In this document: positions 18,477 through 27,334 of the stretch, piece by piece
How positions within the stretch are numbered: position 1 is the first letter of the stretch
How the letters are laid out: every line of letters begins with the position of its first letter
Assembly (NCBI RefSeq): GCF_011752625.1
Contig: NZ_VWXD01000001.1
Span: 310,001-374,000 of the forward strand
Reading direction: 5' to 3'
Length of the DNA: 64,000 nucleotides
Origin: Candidatus Pantoea formicae
GTDB lineage: Bacteria > Pseudomonadota > Gammaproteobacteria > Enterobacterales > Enterobacteriaceae
Position numbers and translations under genes: made by a program
Notes under the pieces: generated by a model
The model's database searches: none
Told to the model about the DNA's origin: nothing
Seen by the model: the letters and a program-made list of their open reading frames with translations, nothing else

Positions 18477-19712
18477 ATGTCATCTGTTCAACCCCAACTT
18501 AATCAGCTGCCGGACGAGGCAACGCTGCCGCGTGGCAATGTGCTGAAAGCGCTGTTTGCGCTAGGTACCGGTGGCTTTGCCATTGGTACTGGCGAGTTCG
18601 TTATTATGGGCCTGCTGCCCGATGCGGCTAAAGGTCTCAACGTTTCTATTCCCTCTGCGGGCCATCTGATCAGTATTTACGCGCTTGGCGTAGTGATTGG
18701 CGCGCCGCTGCTGGCCATTCTCGGCGCTCGCGCCTCACGCCGCAATTTCCTGATGACCTTGATGGGTCTGTTTGCAGCTGGCAACTTGTTGAGTTCAATC
18801 GCGCCGGGCTATTACTCGATGCTGTTGGCGCGTTTCCTCGCCGGCTTTCCGCACGGCACTTTCTTCGGGGTAGCAGCCCTGGTCGCGGCTGGTCTGGTTG
18901 AGCGTAAAAAGCGTGCTCAAGCGGTTTCGATGGTGCTGTTCGGGCTAACGATTGCCAACCTGCTAGGCGTGCCAGCGGTGACGGCGATTGGTCAGATCTT
19001 TGGCTGGCGTGAAGCCTTTGCCATTGTGGGTGTGCTGGCACTGTTGACGATGGTTCTGGTGGGGCTGTGGGTACCCAATGTCGCGGGTGACAAAAATGCC
19101 AGCCCAATGCGTGAACTCTCGGCCCTGACGCGCAAGCAGGTGTTATTGACACTTGCTATTGGCGCGATCGGTAGTGGTGGCCTGTTCTCGGTGTTCAGCT
19201 ATGTAAAACCGACCCTAACCGAGCTGGCGCAAATGCCGGTGAGCTGGATCCCCGCGGTGTTAGCGCTATTTGGTCTTGGTATGATCATCGGCAATGTGGT
19301 CGGTGGTCGTCTGGCCGATCGTGGGTTGGAAAAAACCATCCGGCTGGTGCTGATTTGGTCGGTGCTGGTACTGAGCGCCTTTGTCTTCACCGCGCACTAT
19401 ACGTTTGCTGGATCGCTTAACGTGATGTTGGTCGGCACCATGGTGGCGTTGGCGAGCGTGCTGCAAATCCGCTTGATGGATGTTGCCGGTGATGCACAAA
19501 CCATGGCCGCCGCGTTGAATCACTCGGCGTTTAACCTGGCGAACGCGCTGGGTGCGTGGCTTGGTGGTGTGACCATTTCTGCGGGCCTTGGTTGGCAATC
19601 CACCGGCTGGGTTGGCGCAATCCTGGCGGTATTTGGCCTGCTGATTCACGGCATCGCGGTGCGCGATGCACGCAGAAAATCGATTACCTTTGCCCACGAG
19701 AGCGGCCTCTAA
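18477..19712 (+). CDS. MFS transporter, AraJ/YdhP-like (DHA1 family)
   Basis: Twelve-segment inner-membrane transporter, 411 residues. The start region LGTGGFAIGTGEFVIMGLLP and the motif-A-like GARASRRNFL between segments 2 and 3 match the AraJ/YdhP/YdeA sugar and drug efflux group. The N-terminal 25 residues are a cytoplasmic leader. It is monocistronic with its own promoter region. Export substrate unknown. Confidence 0.88.
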   Translation: MSSVQPQLNQLPDEATLPRGNVLKALFALGTGGFAIGTGEFVIMGLLPDAAKGLNVSIPSAGHLISIYALGVVIGAPLLAILGARASRRNFLMTLMGLFAAGNLLSSIAPGYYSMLLARFLAGFPHGTFFGVAALVAAGLVERKKRAQAVSMVLFGLTIANLLGVPAVTAIGQIFGWREAFAIVGVLALLTMVLVGLWVPNVAGDKNASPMRELSALTRKQVLLTLAIGAIGSGGLFSVFSYVKPTLTELAQMPVSWIPAVLALFGLGMIIGNVVGGRLADRGLEKTIRLVLIWSVLVLSAFVFTAHYTFAGSLNVMLVGTMVALASVLQIRLMDVAGDAQTMAAALNHSAFNLANALGAWLGGVTISAGLGWQSTGWVGAILAVFGLLIHGIAVRDARRKSITFAHESGL

Positions 19713-19727
19713 TCTTCTGATGATTCC

Positions 19728-19750
19728 AGGTGCGCATAAATGCGCATCCT
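19728..19750. repeat. Interspersed palindrome, type A (TGCGCA core)
   Basis: AGGTGCGCA, TAA, ATGCGCATCCT followed by ACG. Near-perfect stem immediately after the MFS gene; same element as at 7763, 28726 and 48832. Confidence 0.7.
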
Positions 19751-19760
19751 ACGGTGTAAT

Positions 19761-19853
19761 GCTGATGCTGATGCTGATTCAGATGTAATGCCGATGTCGA
19801 TGCCGATGTTGGTGTTGGTGACGATTTAGGTGCCAGTGCCAGTGCCAGTGCAG
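19761..19853. repeat. Intergenic short tandem repeats (GCTGAT)3 and (GTGCCA)3
   Basis: A hexamer GCTGAT is repeated three times at 19761-19778. It is followed by degenerate CCGATGTCGATG and GTTGGTGTTGGTG units, then GTGCCA three times plus GTGCAG at 19830-19853. The tract is bounded by a type A palindrome on the left and a type B palindrome on the right. It encodes nothing on either strand that I can recognise. Confidence 0.7.
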
Positions 19854-19875
19854 GTGCTGAGTACCTTACCTCTGT

Positions 19876-19897
19876 AGGGTCGCCATTAATGGCGACC
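19876..19897. repeat. Interspersed palindrome, type B (TCGCCAT core)
   Basis: GGTCGCCATTAATGGCGACC is a perfect 20-base palindrome preceded by GTAG. Related copies occur at 28771, 48765 and 48879. It sits six bases before the end of the convergent LysR gene. Confidence 0.75.
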
Positions 19898-19902
19898 TGG
19901 TT

Positions 19903-20793
19903 TCAGTCCTTCGCCAGCTTCTCCTGCAAAAACGCTATAAACACCCGATTCACTTCGCTGCGCTGCCGATGTTGCGGATAGAGCGCATTGAGGTTAAGCG
20001 ACGCAGGTCGCCATTCGTCGAGCACGGTCATTAACTCGCCGCTGGCTAATGCGGGTGCGACGATAAATTCCGGCAGCAGAATCAATCCCAAACCGGCGAC
20101 CGCCGCATCACGCAACATCTCGCCATTATTGCTCACCATTGGGCCTTGAACCGCCATCACTTTGCGCTGATCGCCATTAAATAACTCCCAGCCGGTCTGG
20201 CTTTCGCGTCCGTAACGCAGGCAAGCGTGTTGCAGCAGGTCTTCCGGCTCGCGTGGTGCGCCCGCGCCCTGAATGTAAGACGGACTACCACAAATCACGC
20301 GGCGAAATACCCCGAGACGTTTGGCTATCAGGCTGGAGTCGGGCAAGGTGCCAATGCGGATCGCCATATCGAAACCCTCGCCAACCATATCGACATAGCG
20401 ATCGGCCAGTTCAACCTGGAATTGCAAACCGGGATGCTGGCTGAGAAATTCGGCGATGAACGGTGACAAATGGCTGATACCAAATGACATTGGCACGCTA
20501 AGTCGAAAGCTGCCCTGCAGTACCTGACGCCGCCCGGATACAGCCTGTTCGGCTTCCTGCACATCATCCAGAATACGCTGCGCATGTTGGGCAAAAATCT
20601 GGCCGTTATCTGTCACCGATAACTTACGCGTATTACGGTTCAGCAAGCGCGCCCCGAGTGACTCTTCCAGCGCCGCAATTCGACGACTCACGTACTGCTT
20701 TGAAAGCATTAACTGCTCGGCAGCAGCGGTAAAATTGCCGGCTTTGATCACGGCGATATAAATACGAAGATCTTCTATCTGCATATTGTCCAC
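19903..20793 (-). CDS. LysR-family transcriptional regulator
   Basis: 296-residue LysR regulator of the CrgA/DsdC-like branch. Helix-turn-helix NFTAAAEQLMLSKQYVSRRI (about 17-36), then LNRNTRKLSVTDNGQIFAQH; effector domain from about 90 (GSFRLSVPMSFGISHLSPFI). It diverges from the pirin gene, a pairing common in enterobacteria, so it probably regulates pirin. The shared region holds TGACA/TGTCA half-sites. Confidence 0.9.
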   Translation of the reverse strand: MDNMQIEDLRIYIAVIKAGNFTAAAEQLMLSKQYVSRRIAALEESLGARLLNRNTRKLSVTDNGQIFAQHAQRILDDVQEAEQAVSGRRQVLQGSFRLSVPMSFGISHLSPFIAEFLSQHPGLQFQVELADRYVDMVGEGFDMAIRIGTLPDSSLIAKRLGVFRRVICGSPSYIQGAGAPREPEDLLQHACLRYGRESQTGWELFNGDQRKVMAVQGPMVSNNGEMLRDAAVAGLGLILLPEFIVAPALASGELMTVLDEWRPASLNLNALYPQHRQRSEVNRVFIAFLQEKLAKD

Positions 20794-20800
20794 TTATTGG

Positions 20801-20815
20801 TGACAGTCATTGTCA
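20801..20815. promoter_or_regulatory. Candidate LysR operator TGACA-N5-TGTCA
   Basis: Inverted repeat lying eight bases upstream of the LysR start and about 90 bases from the pirin start. Position suits LysR autoregulation and divergent control; no other support. Confidence 0.4.
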
Positions 20816-20906
20816 GGCTAGCGCATTGTTGGGCAAATCAGTTTACGTATACTTATCCTCATTCGGAAGGGCAAATGCCTGACCTCGCACATTAGAGGAA
20901 CAAACC

Positions 20907-21632
20907 ATGATTGAACAACGCCTGGCAGAACAACGCGGAGTGGGTGACCACGGTTGGCTTAACTCGCACCACACGTTTTCATTTGCTAACTACTGGGATC
21001 CAAAACAGACGGGTTTCTCCGATCTGCTGGTGATCAACGATGACCGTGTCGCGGCGGGTCGTGGTTTTGGTGCACATCCGCACAACAACATGGAGATCAT
21101 CTCCTACGTGCTGGAAGGGGCGCTAGAGCATAAAGATTCGATGGGCACAGGTTCTGTGATTGTCCCAGGTGATGTGCAGTTAATGAGTGCGGGTAGCGGT
21201 GTGACGCACAGCGAGTTCAACCACTCGAAAAGCGATAACGTGCATTTCCTGCAGATTTGGATTGTGCCCGGTGAGCGCAATACCCAGCCGGGTTATCAGC
21301 AGATTTCAGTCGCTGAAAGTGAAAAACGCGGTCAGCTGCGTTTGATCATCTCACCAGAAGGCGAGAATGGCAGCTTGAGCGTGCGTCAGGATATCCGTAT
21401 TTATGCTGGGTTCTTTGACGGTGCTGAGCAGCAGACTTTTGAACTAGGTGCTGACCGTTACGCTTACATTCATGTGGCGCGTGGCAGCATTGAAGTCAAC
21501 GGTGTGAAGTTCAAAGAAGGTGACGGTGCACGCGTGCGTAATGAAACCGCGCTGCAATTCACTAACGGTGATAACGCCGAAGTACTGCTGTTCGATCTGC
21601 GTCCGCTGGAAGTGAACCATCCACAGCGTTAA
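20907..21632 (+). CDS. Pirin-family protein, YhhW-like (quercetin 2,3-dioxygenase activity)
   Basis: Bicupin metalloprotein of 241 residues. The metal ligands of E. coli YhhW are all in place: His57 and His59 (FGAHPHNNME), His101 and Glu103 (GSGVTHSEF). YhhW oxidises quercetin in vitro; the physiological role may be in redox or flavonoid detoxification, which would suit a plant-associated host. AGAGGAAC precedes the ATG. A hairpin follows the stop. Confidence 0.92.
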   Translation: MIEQRLAEQRGVGDHGWLNSHHTFSFANYWDPKQTGFSDLLVINDDRVAAGRGFGAHPHNNMEIISYVLEGALEHKDSMGTGSVIVPGDVQLMSAGSGVTHSEFNHSKSDNVHFLQIWIVPGERNTQPGYQQISVAESEKRGQLRLIISPEGENGSLSVRQDIRIYAGFFDGAEQQTFELGADRYAYIHVARGSIEVNGVKFKEGDGARVRNETALQFTNGDNAEVLLFDLRPLEVNHPQR

Positions 21633-21641
21633 GCAGTGACA

Positions 21642-21661
21642 AGGCGTCCCACGGGACGCCT
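21642..21661. terminator. Hairpin between convergent pirin and inositol dehydrogenase genes
   Basis: AGGCGTCCC, two bases, GGGACGCCT: perfect nine-base stem ten bases after the pirin stop. No T-run on the plus strand. Confidence 0.45.
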
Positions 21662-21721
21662 CGACATGTTTGTGGCTGTTATGGCAAGCACGCCTTTGGG
21701 GCGCCTGCTAGTCGCACAGAA

Positions 21722-22720
21722 TTACAACAACGACTGCGGTGCCACCGGTTTACCGCTCTGCAACGACGCTAGCGCGGCATCTGCCAGCAACAACGCCTGC
21801 AATCCATCGTTACCGCTTGGGTAATGGTCTTCACCTTTTGTCAGGGCCTCAATGAAGGTCGCCAACTCGTTGCGATAAGCATCGGCATAACGCTGCAGGA
21901 AGAAATGCTGCGGCTTCTGTGCGACTACGCCATTCGCCACTGATTTCACCAACTGTGATTCCAGCTGGTTTGTCACCTGCAACATCCCCTCGCTGCCGTG
22001 AACTTCAATACGTTGGTCGTAGCCGTAACTGGCGCGACGGCTGTTGGTGATGACCGCCATCTTGCCGCTAGCACAAGTCAGCGTAACCACGGCGGTATCA
22101 ACATCGCCCAGTGCTTTAATCTGCGGATCGACCAGCGCTGCGGCACTGGCGAACACTGAAATTGGCTCCTCATTCAGCAGCCAGCGCGCCATATCAAAGT
22201 CATGGATGGTCATATCCCGGAACAGGCCACCGGAGACCTTCACGTACTCAGGTGGTGGAGCGCCCGGGTCGCGAGAGCTGATGGTCACTAACTCGGTTTC
22301 GCCAATTTCGCCATCACGCAGACACGCCTGCAAATGAGCCATGCTTGGGTCGAAACGACGATTAAAACCAATCATCAGCGGAACACCAGCATCGCGAACT
22401 GTGGCCAGACACTTCTGTACGCGTTCCAGGCTTAAATCCACTGGTTTCTCACAGAAAATGGCTTTTTTGGCGCGGGCTGCGGCTTCGATCAAATCTGCGT
22501 GAGTATTGGTGGCACTGCAAATGGCGACCAGGTCAATCGCGCTGTCCGCCAGAATGGTGTCGAGATCTGCCACTTTAGCACCGTATTTCTCAGCCAGCGC
22601 GTTGGCGGCAGGTGCGTAGACATCCATCACGTAGGCCAGACGACATTGTGGATGTGCAGCGATATTCCCGGCGTGAATCTGTCCAATACGTCCAGCACCT
22701 AAGAGAGCAACATTGAGCAT
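21722..22720 (-). CDS. iolG: Inositol 2-dehydrogenase (IolG-type, Gfo/Idh/MocA family)
   Basis: NAD-dependent dehydrogenase oxidising myo-inositol to 2-keto-inositol, 332 residues. Rossmann motif LLGAGRIGQIHAGNI at 6-20, family motif CEKPVDL with Lys92, and RDMTIHDFDMARWL with Asp169 and His173; these three match the catalytic Lys-Asp-His of IolG. No other iol gene is in the window, so the pathway is either completed elsewhere or the substrate is another cyclitol such as scyllo-inositol. It diverges from a LacI-type regulator. Confidence 0.88.
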   Translation of the reverse strand: MLNVALLGAGRIGQIHAGNIAAHPQCRLAYVMDVYAPAANALAEKYGAKVADLDTILADSAIDLVAICSATNTHADLIEAAARAKKAIFCEKPVDLSLERVQKCLATVRDAGVPLMIGFNRRFDPSMAHLQACLRDGEIGETELVTISSRDPGAPPPEYVKVSGGLFRDMTIHDFDMARWLLNEEPISVFASAAALVDPQIKALGDVDTAVVTLTCASGKMAVITNSRRASYGYDQRIEVHGSEGMLQVTNQLESQLVKSVANGVVAQKPQHFFLQRYADAYRNELATFIEALTKGEDHYPSGNDGLQALLLADAALASLQSGKPVAPQSLL

Positions 22721-22957
22721 TTTAATATCCTTTGAGGGCGACAGGTGATGGCGCTATTAATCGATTTTGCACGGTTTTAAGTCAAAACAAAGCCTAAAAA
22801 GGATGTTTAAAAGATGAGGTCGATCACATGAATATTTGAAGTACTTTACCTCAAAAATAAGCTTTTCATTGCAATACAATGCTTTATATCAATTTGATTT
22901 TTATGGACTTATCGAGATACTGTGACCGTAACGAGGTGGAAGACATCAGGAAAGGTT

Positions 22958-23983
22958 ATGACGCTACACAACTGGAAATCACCCTCCATAAAAGATATTG
23001 CCCAGGAAGCCGGGGTCAGTCCGGCGACGGTGGATCGCGTACTTAATGGGCGTGAAGGCGTCCGCGAGGTGACACGTAAAAAAGTGGAAACGGCCATGAC
23101 GCGACTAGGGTTGCATGGCGAGGGTGAAAACCGCAGCACAGGTTTACAGCGTATAGCGATTTTGTGCGAATCCGGCACCAGCTTTCTCGGGCATTTAGAA
23201 CGTCAGGCGCGAGCGGTGATGGCTGCACACCCACCGCTGCACATCAGCATTGATACCCTGCCCAGTGCTCAGTTTAACGCCGACCGTTTCAGCCAATTGA
23301 TTGCACGCCGAGCCAGTGAAGCGAGTGGCCTGATTTTGGTGTGCCGTGATGATGTGAAGATCAATCGCGCGGTGAAGGCGGCGATTGACGATGGTGTGCA
23401 GGTGATTTGTCTCACCAGCGATCTCCCCAATTCACGCCGCACGGCCTATGTTGGCGTTGACCAAATCGCATCGGGTGCCACTGCGGGTTGGTTTATGGGG
23501 CGTATGTTACCGCAGCAGCAACCGGGCAACATTTTACTAATTTGTAGTTCTACCTACCGCACGCAAGAAGAGCGCGAAGTCGGATTCCGCCGGGTGTTGC
23601 GTGAGTCCTTTCCGTGGCTGACGATCCGAGATCGCGTCAATATTAACGACGAGGCAGAGACAGCTTGGCATAGCGTGAAAAAATGGCTTGATGAAGGCAA
23701 ACCCCTGGCAGGAATTTATAACACCGCCGGCGGCAACGAGGGCGTAGCCAAAGCGCTGGAAGAGTGTGGTGTTGAGGATCAGGTGATCTTTACCGGTCAT
23801 GAATTGAGTGAGTCAAGCCGTGTGCTGCTGGAACGCGGCGTGATGGATATGGTGCTGGGGCACGATATGCGAAGGGAAATCGAACAGTGTTTGACGATTT
23901 TTAACCAACCGCTCAGCGCGCGTTCGGTGAGTGACGTCAAAACGCCGCTGCTGATATATCACCGCTATTCGTATTTTTCCTGA
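22958..23983 (+). CDS. LacI-family transcriptional regulator
   Basis: 341-residue repressor. LacI headpiece SIKDIAQEAGVSPATVDRVL followed by NGREGV, then a periplasmic-binding-like domain of the sugar-ABC type (SGLILVCRDDVKINRAV; AYVGVDQIASGATAGW). The headpiece has TVDRVL rather than the usual TVSRVL, as in regulators related to inositol and ribose clusters. ATG 22958 has AGGA six bases upstream and is preferred over the GTG at 22922. It probably controls the divergent inositol dehydrogenase gene; the shared region contains CATTG-CAATA-CAATG at 22867-22881 as a possible operator. Confidence 0.88.
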   Translation: MTLHNWKSPSIKDIAQEAGVSPATVDRVLNGREGVREVTRKKVETAMTRLGLHGEGENRSTGLQRIAILCESGTSFLGHLERQARAVMAAHPPLHISIDTLPSAQFNADRFSQLIARRASEASGLILVCRDDVKINRAVKAAIDDGVQVICLTSDLPNSRRTAYVGVDQIASGATAGWFMGRMLPQQQPGNILLICSSTYRTQEEREVGFRRVLRESFPWLTIRDRVNINDEAETAWHSVKKWLDEGKPLAGIYNTAGGNEGVAKALEECGVEDQVIFTGHELSESSRVLLERGVMDMVLGHDMRREIEQCLTIFNQPLSARSVSDVKTPLLIYHRYSYFS

Positions 23984-24038
23984 ATATCATCCCGCAAAGT
24001 CTTGAGCAAATCCGGTCACGCCTACTTCTTCTCGGTTG

Positions 24039-24083
24039 TTGAAATTGTGCGCAGCTAGCGTACAATGTAGATACGTTCCTACA
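24039..24083 (+). promoter_or_regulatory. Promoter and operator of the FitAB-like toxin-antitoxin pair
   Basis: TTGAAA at 24039-24044, 16-base spacer, TACAAT at 24061-24066. TGTAG-N8-CTACA (24066-24083) overlaps and follows the -10, the usual place for antitoxin autorepression. Confidence 0.6.
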
Positions 24084-24099
24084 ATTTATGGAGGCTGCT

Positions 24100-24354
24100 A
24101 TGGGTATCTCAACAATTTCAAGCCGTTCATTTAATCAGCAAGTTTCAGCTGCAAAAAAACTGGCTGAGAACGGGCCGGTGTACATTACCGACCGTGGAGA
24201 ACCTGCACATGTCTTGATGACCTTTCAAGAGTACAAAAAGCTCACGGGTACGCGGCGCAATATCCAGGATGCATTGTCTATGGCTGGTGTCGCCGATATA
24301 GACTTTGATCCCCAGCGAGTGAACATCGATTTCAGGGACGTGGATTTTTCATGA
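24100..24354 (+). CDS. Type II antitoxin, Phd/YefM family
   Basis: 84-residue antitoxin that should neutralise the downstream PIN toxin and repress its own promoter. The Phd/YefM N-terminus is clear: STISSRSFNQQVSAAKKLAE, then GPVYITDRGEPAHVLMTFQE. The acidic C-terminus (DIDFDPQRVNIDFRDVDFS) would bind the toxin. ATG 24100 has GGAGG five bases upstream; ATG 24088 would consume that site. It overlaps the toxin by four bases (ATGA). Confidence 0.92.
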   Translation: MGISTISSRSFNQQVSAAKKLAENGPVYITDRGEPAHVLMTFQEYKKLTGTRRNIQDALSMAGVADIDFDPQRVNIDFRDVDFS

Positions 24355-24794
24355 GATATTTACTTGATACCAATGTTATTTCCGAAATGCGTAAGGCAAG
24401 GACGCCTAAAATCGATGCCAACGTTTCTGACTGGACTGACACCGTGGATGCGGGGGATATGTTCATTTCCGCCATAACGATTTTGGAAATTGAAACGGGT
24501 ATCCTGCAAATTTTACGCAAGGATAAGCGCCAGGGCGACCTGCTACGTGAATGGTTTACATCAATGGTACTGCGAGAATTTTCAGGTCGTGTACTGCCTT
24601 TTGATGCTGAAACCGCGATTCATTGCGCAAATCTTCATGTGCCTGATCAACGCTCTGCAAATGATGCCATGATTGCGGCCACCGCCTTTCGCCATGATAT
24701 GACAGTGGTTACACGGAATATCAAAGATTTCGAGGGATTGGGCGTGAAGCTTGTTAATCCTTGGGAATGGCAGCAATCCTCAATTATCTCCTAG
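24351..24794 (+). CDS. Type II toxin, PIN-domain ribonuclease (VapC/FitB-like)
   Basis: 147-residue PIN-domain ribonuclease. The four acidic active-site residues are present: Asp6 (LLDTNVIS), Glu46 (ILEIETG), Asp105 (SANDAMIAATA) and Asp126 (NIKDFEG). It therefore appears active, in contrast to the broken PIN gene at 8832. The C-terminus NPWE is typical of the FitB group. The 289 bases after it contain no gene I can see. Confidence 0.92.
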   Translation: MRYLLDTNVISEMRKARTPKIDANVSDWTDTVDAGDMFISAITILEIETGILQILRKDKRQGDLLREWFTSMVLREFSGRVLPFDAETAIHCANLHVPDQRSANDAMIAATAFRHDMTVVTRNIKDFEGLGVKLVNPWEWQQSSIIS

Positions 24795-25083
24795 GGGTGG
24801 GTATGCAGGGTACTCACCCTGCCAAATACACCGTTCTCAAATGGTTGTGAGGACTCGATTTTAAATTAAACCTGCATCATCACACCGCTCAGCACCAGAC
24901 ATAATCCCAATCCTCTTCGAAACTATCTCAGACTCAACAATTTTTGACCTAAATTATCATTTAGAGCTATTTCCACACTGTTTAATGGGATTTCGTTCAA
25001 ATCCTGATAACAGTTTTGCAACTTAGTCGTTAGGATAGCGCCGTTCGGCTTTCTCTTCTTTTCTCAGCATCAGGTAACCCCCC

Positions 25084-25650
25084 ATGAAACGACATTTTGC
25101 ACCCGAAACCGTTTCTGTAATCAAAAATGGAACCGGTTCCACTCGCAGGGAGTTCTTACTTGCGACTTTGGGATTGACCGTCACTGGCGTGGTCGCAGCC
25201 CTGCCGGGGCGTGCGCTGGCTGCCAGCGTGATCCATGCCAGTGACGCGGTGAAACAGTTCGTCGCCGTTTCTCAGGCGATCACTGAACATAAACATCTGG
25301 ATGTGGCTTTAGCGGCGCGTTTTTACGAGGTTTTGGCGCAGCGCGACGTGCAATTTGTGCCACGTCTGGCACAACTCGCTGCGCTAGTGACGGCACAAAT
25401 CAGTGCGCAAAATTTTTTGGCAAAAGCCAGCCGCGCGGGCCTGCACGACTTCCTCTACCAAATTGTCACTGCCTGGTACACCGGCACGGTAGGGGATGAC
25501 TATCACGGCACGCTGGTGGCCTACAAACAGGCGTTGATGTATCAGACGGTCAGCGACGGTTTGGTGGTGCCTACTTACTGCGGTAACGGGCCGATCTGGT
25601 GGACAGCACCCGTGCCGGATGAGCATGACGGTCATATCGAACAGCTTTAA
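25084..25650 (+). CDS. Sugar-acid dehydrogenase small subunit (gluconate 2-dehydrogenase subunit 3 family)
   Basis: 188-residue gamma subunit of a periplasmic membrane-bound dehydrogenase. A twin-arginine signal lies at about 17-45 (STRREFLLATLG, hydrophobic core, GRALAAS), which exports the folded flavoprotein partner along with it. Its family has no catalytic role of its own. The flavoprotein and cytochrome subunits follow at once. The set resembles gluconate, 2-ketogluconate and sorbitol dehydrogenases of Gluconobacter, Erwinia and Pantoea. Confidence 0.9.
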   Translation: MKRHFAPETVSVIKNGTGSTRREFLLATLGLTVTGVVAALPGRALAASVIHASDAVKQFVAVSQAITEHKHLDVALAARFYEVLAQRDVQFVPRLAQLAALVTAQISAQNFLAKASRAGLHDFLYQIVTAWYTGTVGDDYHGTLVAYKQALMYQTVSDGLVVPTYCGNGPIWWTAPVPDEHDGHIEQL

Positions 25651-25678
25651 TTTCCTGAAAACTAAAACGACGAAAATC

Positions 25679-27334
25679 ATGAAAAAACCAACTTTTACTG
25701 CGCAGGGTGATGCCTCCGCAGATATTGTGATTGTGGGCTCAGGTGTGGTCGGTGGATTGATGGCGAATGAGCTTGTCAGCCAAGGCTACTCGGTGCTGGT
25801 ACTGGAAGCAGGTTTACGTATTGACCGTGCGCAAGCGGTCGAAAACTGGCGCAATATGCCGTTCGCCAATCGCGCCGGATCGGATTTTCAGGGGCTGTAC
25901 CCGCAGTCCAAATTTGCGCCCGCTCCGCTCTACTTCCCGCCTAATAACTACGTCAATGTGACGGGACCCAACGCGTCCAGTTTCCAGCAAGGCTATTTGC
26001 GCACGGTCGGCGGCACGACTTGGCACTGGGCGGCATCGTGCTGGCGTCATCACCCCAGTGATTTCGTGATGCAATCTAAATATGGCGTGGGACGCGACTG
26101 GCCCATCAGCTATGACGAACTTGAGCCGTGGTACTGTCGTGCGGAACACGAGATTGGCGTGGCAGGCCCTAATGACGCCAGCATGCAGTCGCCTACCGAG
26201 CGCAGTCAGCCCTATCCGATGGATATGGTGCCTTTTGCCCATGGTGATAACTACTTCGCGAGTGTGGTGAATCCACACGGTTACAATCTGGTGCCGATTC
26301 CGCAGGGCCGCAGCACCCGCCCGTGGGAAGGGCGTCCAACCTGCTGTGGCAACAACAATTGCCAACCCATCTGCCCGATTGGTGCAATGTACAACGGCAT
26401 TCACCACATTGAACGTGCAGAACGCAACGGCGCAGTGGTGCTGGCTGAGGCCGTGGTCTACAAAATCGATACCGATAGCAATAACCGCATCACCGCTGTG
26501 CACTGGAAAGATGCTGCCGGTGCCTCGCATAAAGCCAGCGGCAAAGCCTTTGCACTGGCCTGCAACGGTATTGAAACCCCACGTCTGTTGCTGTTAGCGG
26601 CTAACGATGCCAACCCGAATGGCATCGCCAATGGCTCCGATATGGTCGGACGCAACATGATGGACCACTCCGGTTTCCACTGCTCATTCCTCACCGAAGA
26701 GCCGGTGTGGTTGGGGCGTGGACCGGCACAGAGCAGTTGCATGGTCGGCTATCGCGATGGAGAGTTCCGCCGTGATTATTCAGCCAACAAAATGATTTTG
26801 AATAATATTTCTCGTGTCGTGGCCGCAACGCAGCAGGCGTTGAAGAAGGGGCTGGTGGGTAAAGCGCTGGATGAAGAGATCCGCTACCGTTCGGTCCACA
26901 GTGTGGATATCTCTATCAGTCTTGAGCCACTGCCGGATCCGGAAAACCGTTTAACCCTGAGCAAAACCCGTAAAGATCCCCACGGTTTGGCGTGCCCAGA
27001 CATCTATTACGATGTCGGCGATTACGTGCGCAAGGGTGCGGAAGTGTCGCACGAGCAGTTGGAAAAGATAGGCAAGTTGTTCAATGGCAAAGAGTTTGCC
27101 ATCAGTAAAGGCCTCAACGCCAACAACCACATCATGGGTGGCGTGATCATGGGGAAAAGCGGCAAAGATGCGGTGGTGGACGGTAACTGCCGTGCTTTTG
27201 ATCACGAAAATCTGTGGTTGCCGGGCGGTGGCGCGATCCCTTCTGCCAGCGTAGTGAACAGCACCTTGACCATGGCGGCGCTGGGCCTGAAAGCAGCACA
27301 TGATATCAGCTTGCGCATGAAGGAGTTCGCATGA
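25679..27334 (+). CDS. Sugar-acid dehydrogenase flavoprotein subunit (GMC oxidoreductase)
   Basis: Catalytic FAD subunit, 551 residues, oxidising a sugar or keto-acid on the periplasmic side. The FAD motif IVIVGSGVVGGLMANEL lies near residue 20. The substrate-domain stretch RTVGGTTWHWAASCWRHHPS and the C-terminal NANNHIMGGVIM followed by LWLPGGGAIPSASVVN fit GMC dehydrogenases, with His in NNHIMG as likely catalytic base. It has no signal of its own and would travel with the Tat-borne small subunit. An in-frame ATG at 25619 overlaps the previous gene; 25679 fits the family. It overlaps the cytochrome gene by four bases. Confidence 0.9.
   Translation: MKKPTFTAQGDASADIVIVGSGVVGGLMANELVSQGYSVLVLEAGLRIDRAQAVENWRNMPFANRAGSDFQGLYPQSKFAPAPLYFPPNNYVNVTGPNASSFQQGYLRTVGGTTWHWAASCWRHHPSDFVMQSKYGVGRDWPISYDELEPWYCRAEHEIGVAGPNDASMQSPTERSQPYPMDMVPFAHGDNYFASVVNPHGYNLVPIPQGRSTRPWEGRPTCCGNNNCQPICPIGAMYNGIHHIERAERNGAVVLAEAVVYKIDTDSNNRITAVHWKDAAGASHKASGKAFALACNGIETPRLLLLAANDANPNGIANGSDMVGRNMMDHSGFHCSFLTEEPVWLGRGPAQSSCMVGYRDGEFRRDYSANKMILNNISRVVAATQQALKKGLVGKALDEEIRYRSVHSVDISISLEPLPDPENRLTLSKTRKDPHGLACPDIYYDVGDYVRKGAEVSHEQLEKIGKLFNGKEFAISKGLNANNHIMGGVIMGKSGKDAVVDGNCRAFDHENLWLPGGGAIPSASVVNSTLTMAALGLKAAHDISLRMKEFA

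Noticed and set aside
25814..26530. Long open frame on the minus strand opposite the flavoprotein gene (238 codons)
   Set aside because: It is the shadow of a strongly supported GMC oxidoreductase gene; the translation has no recognisable domain and no ribosome site.
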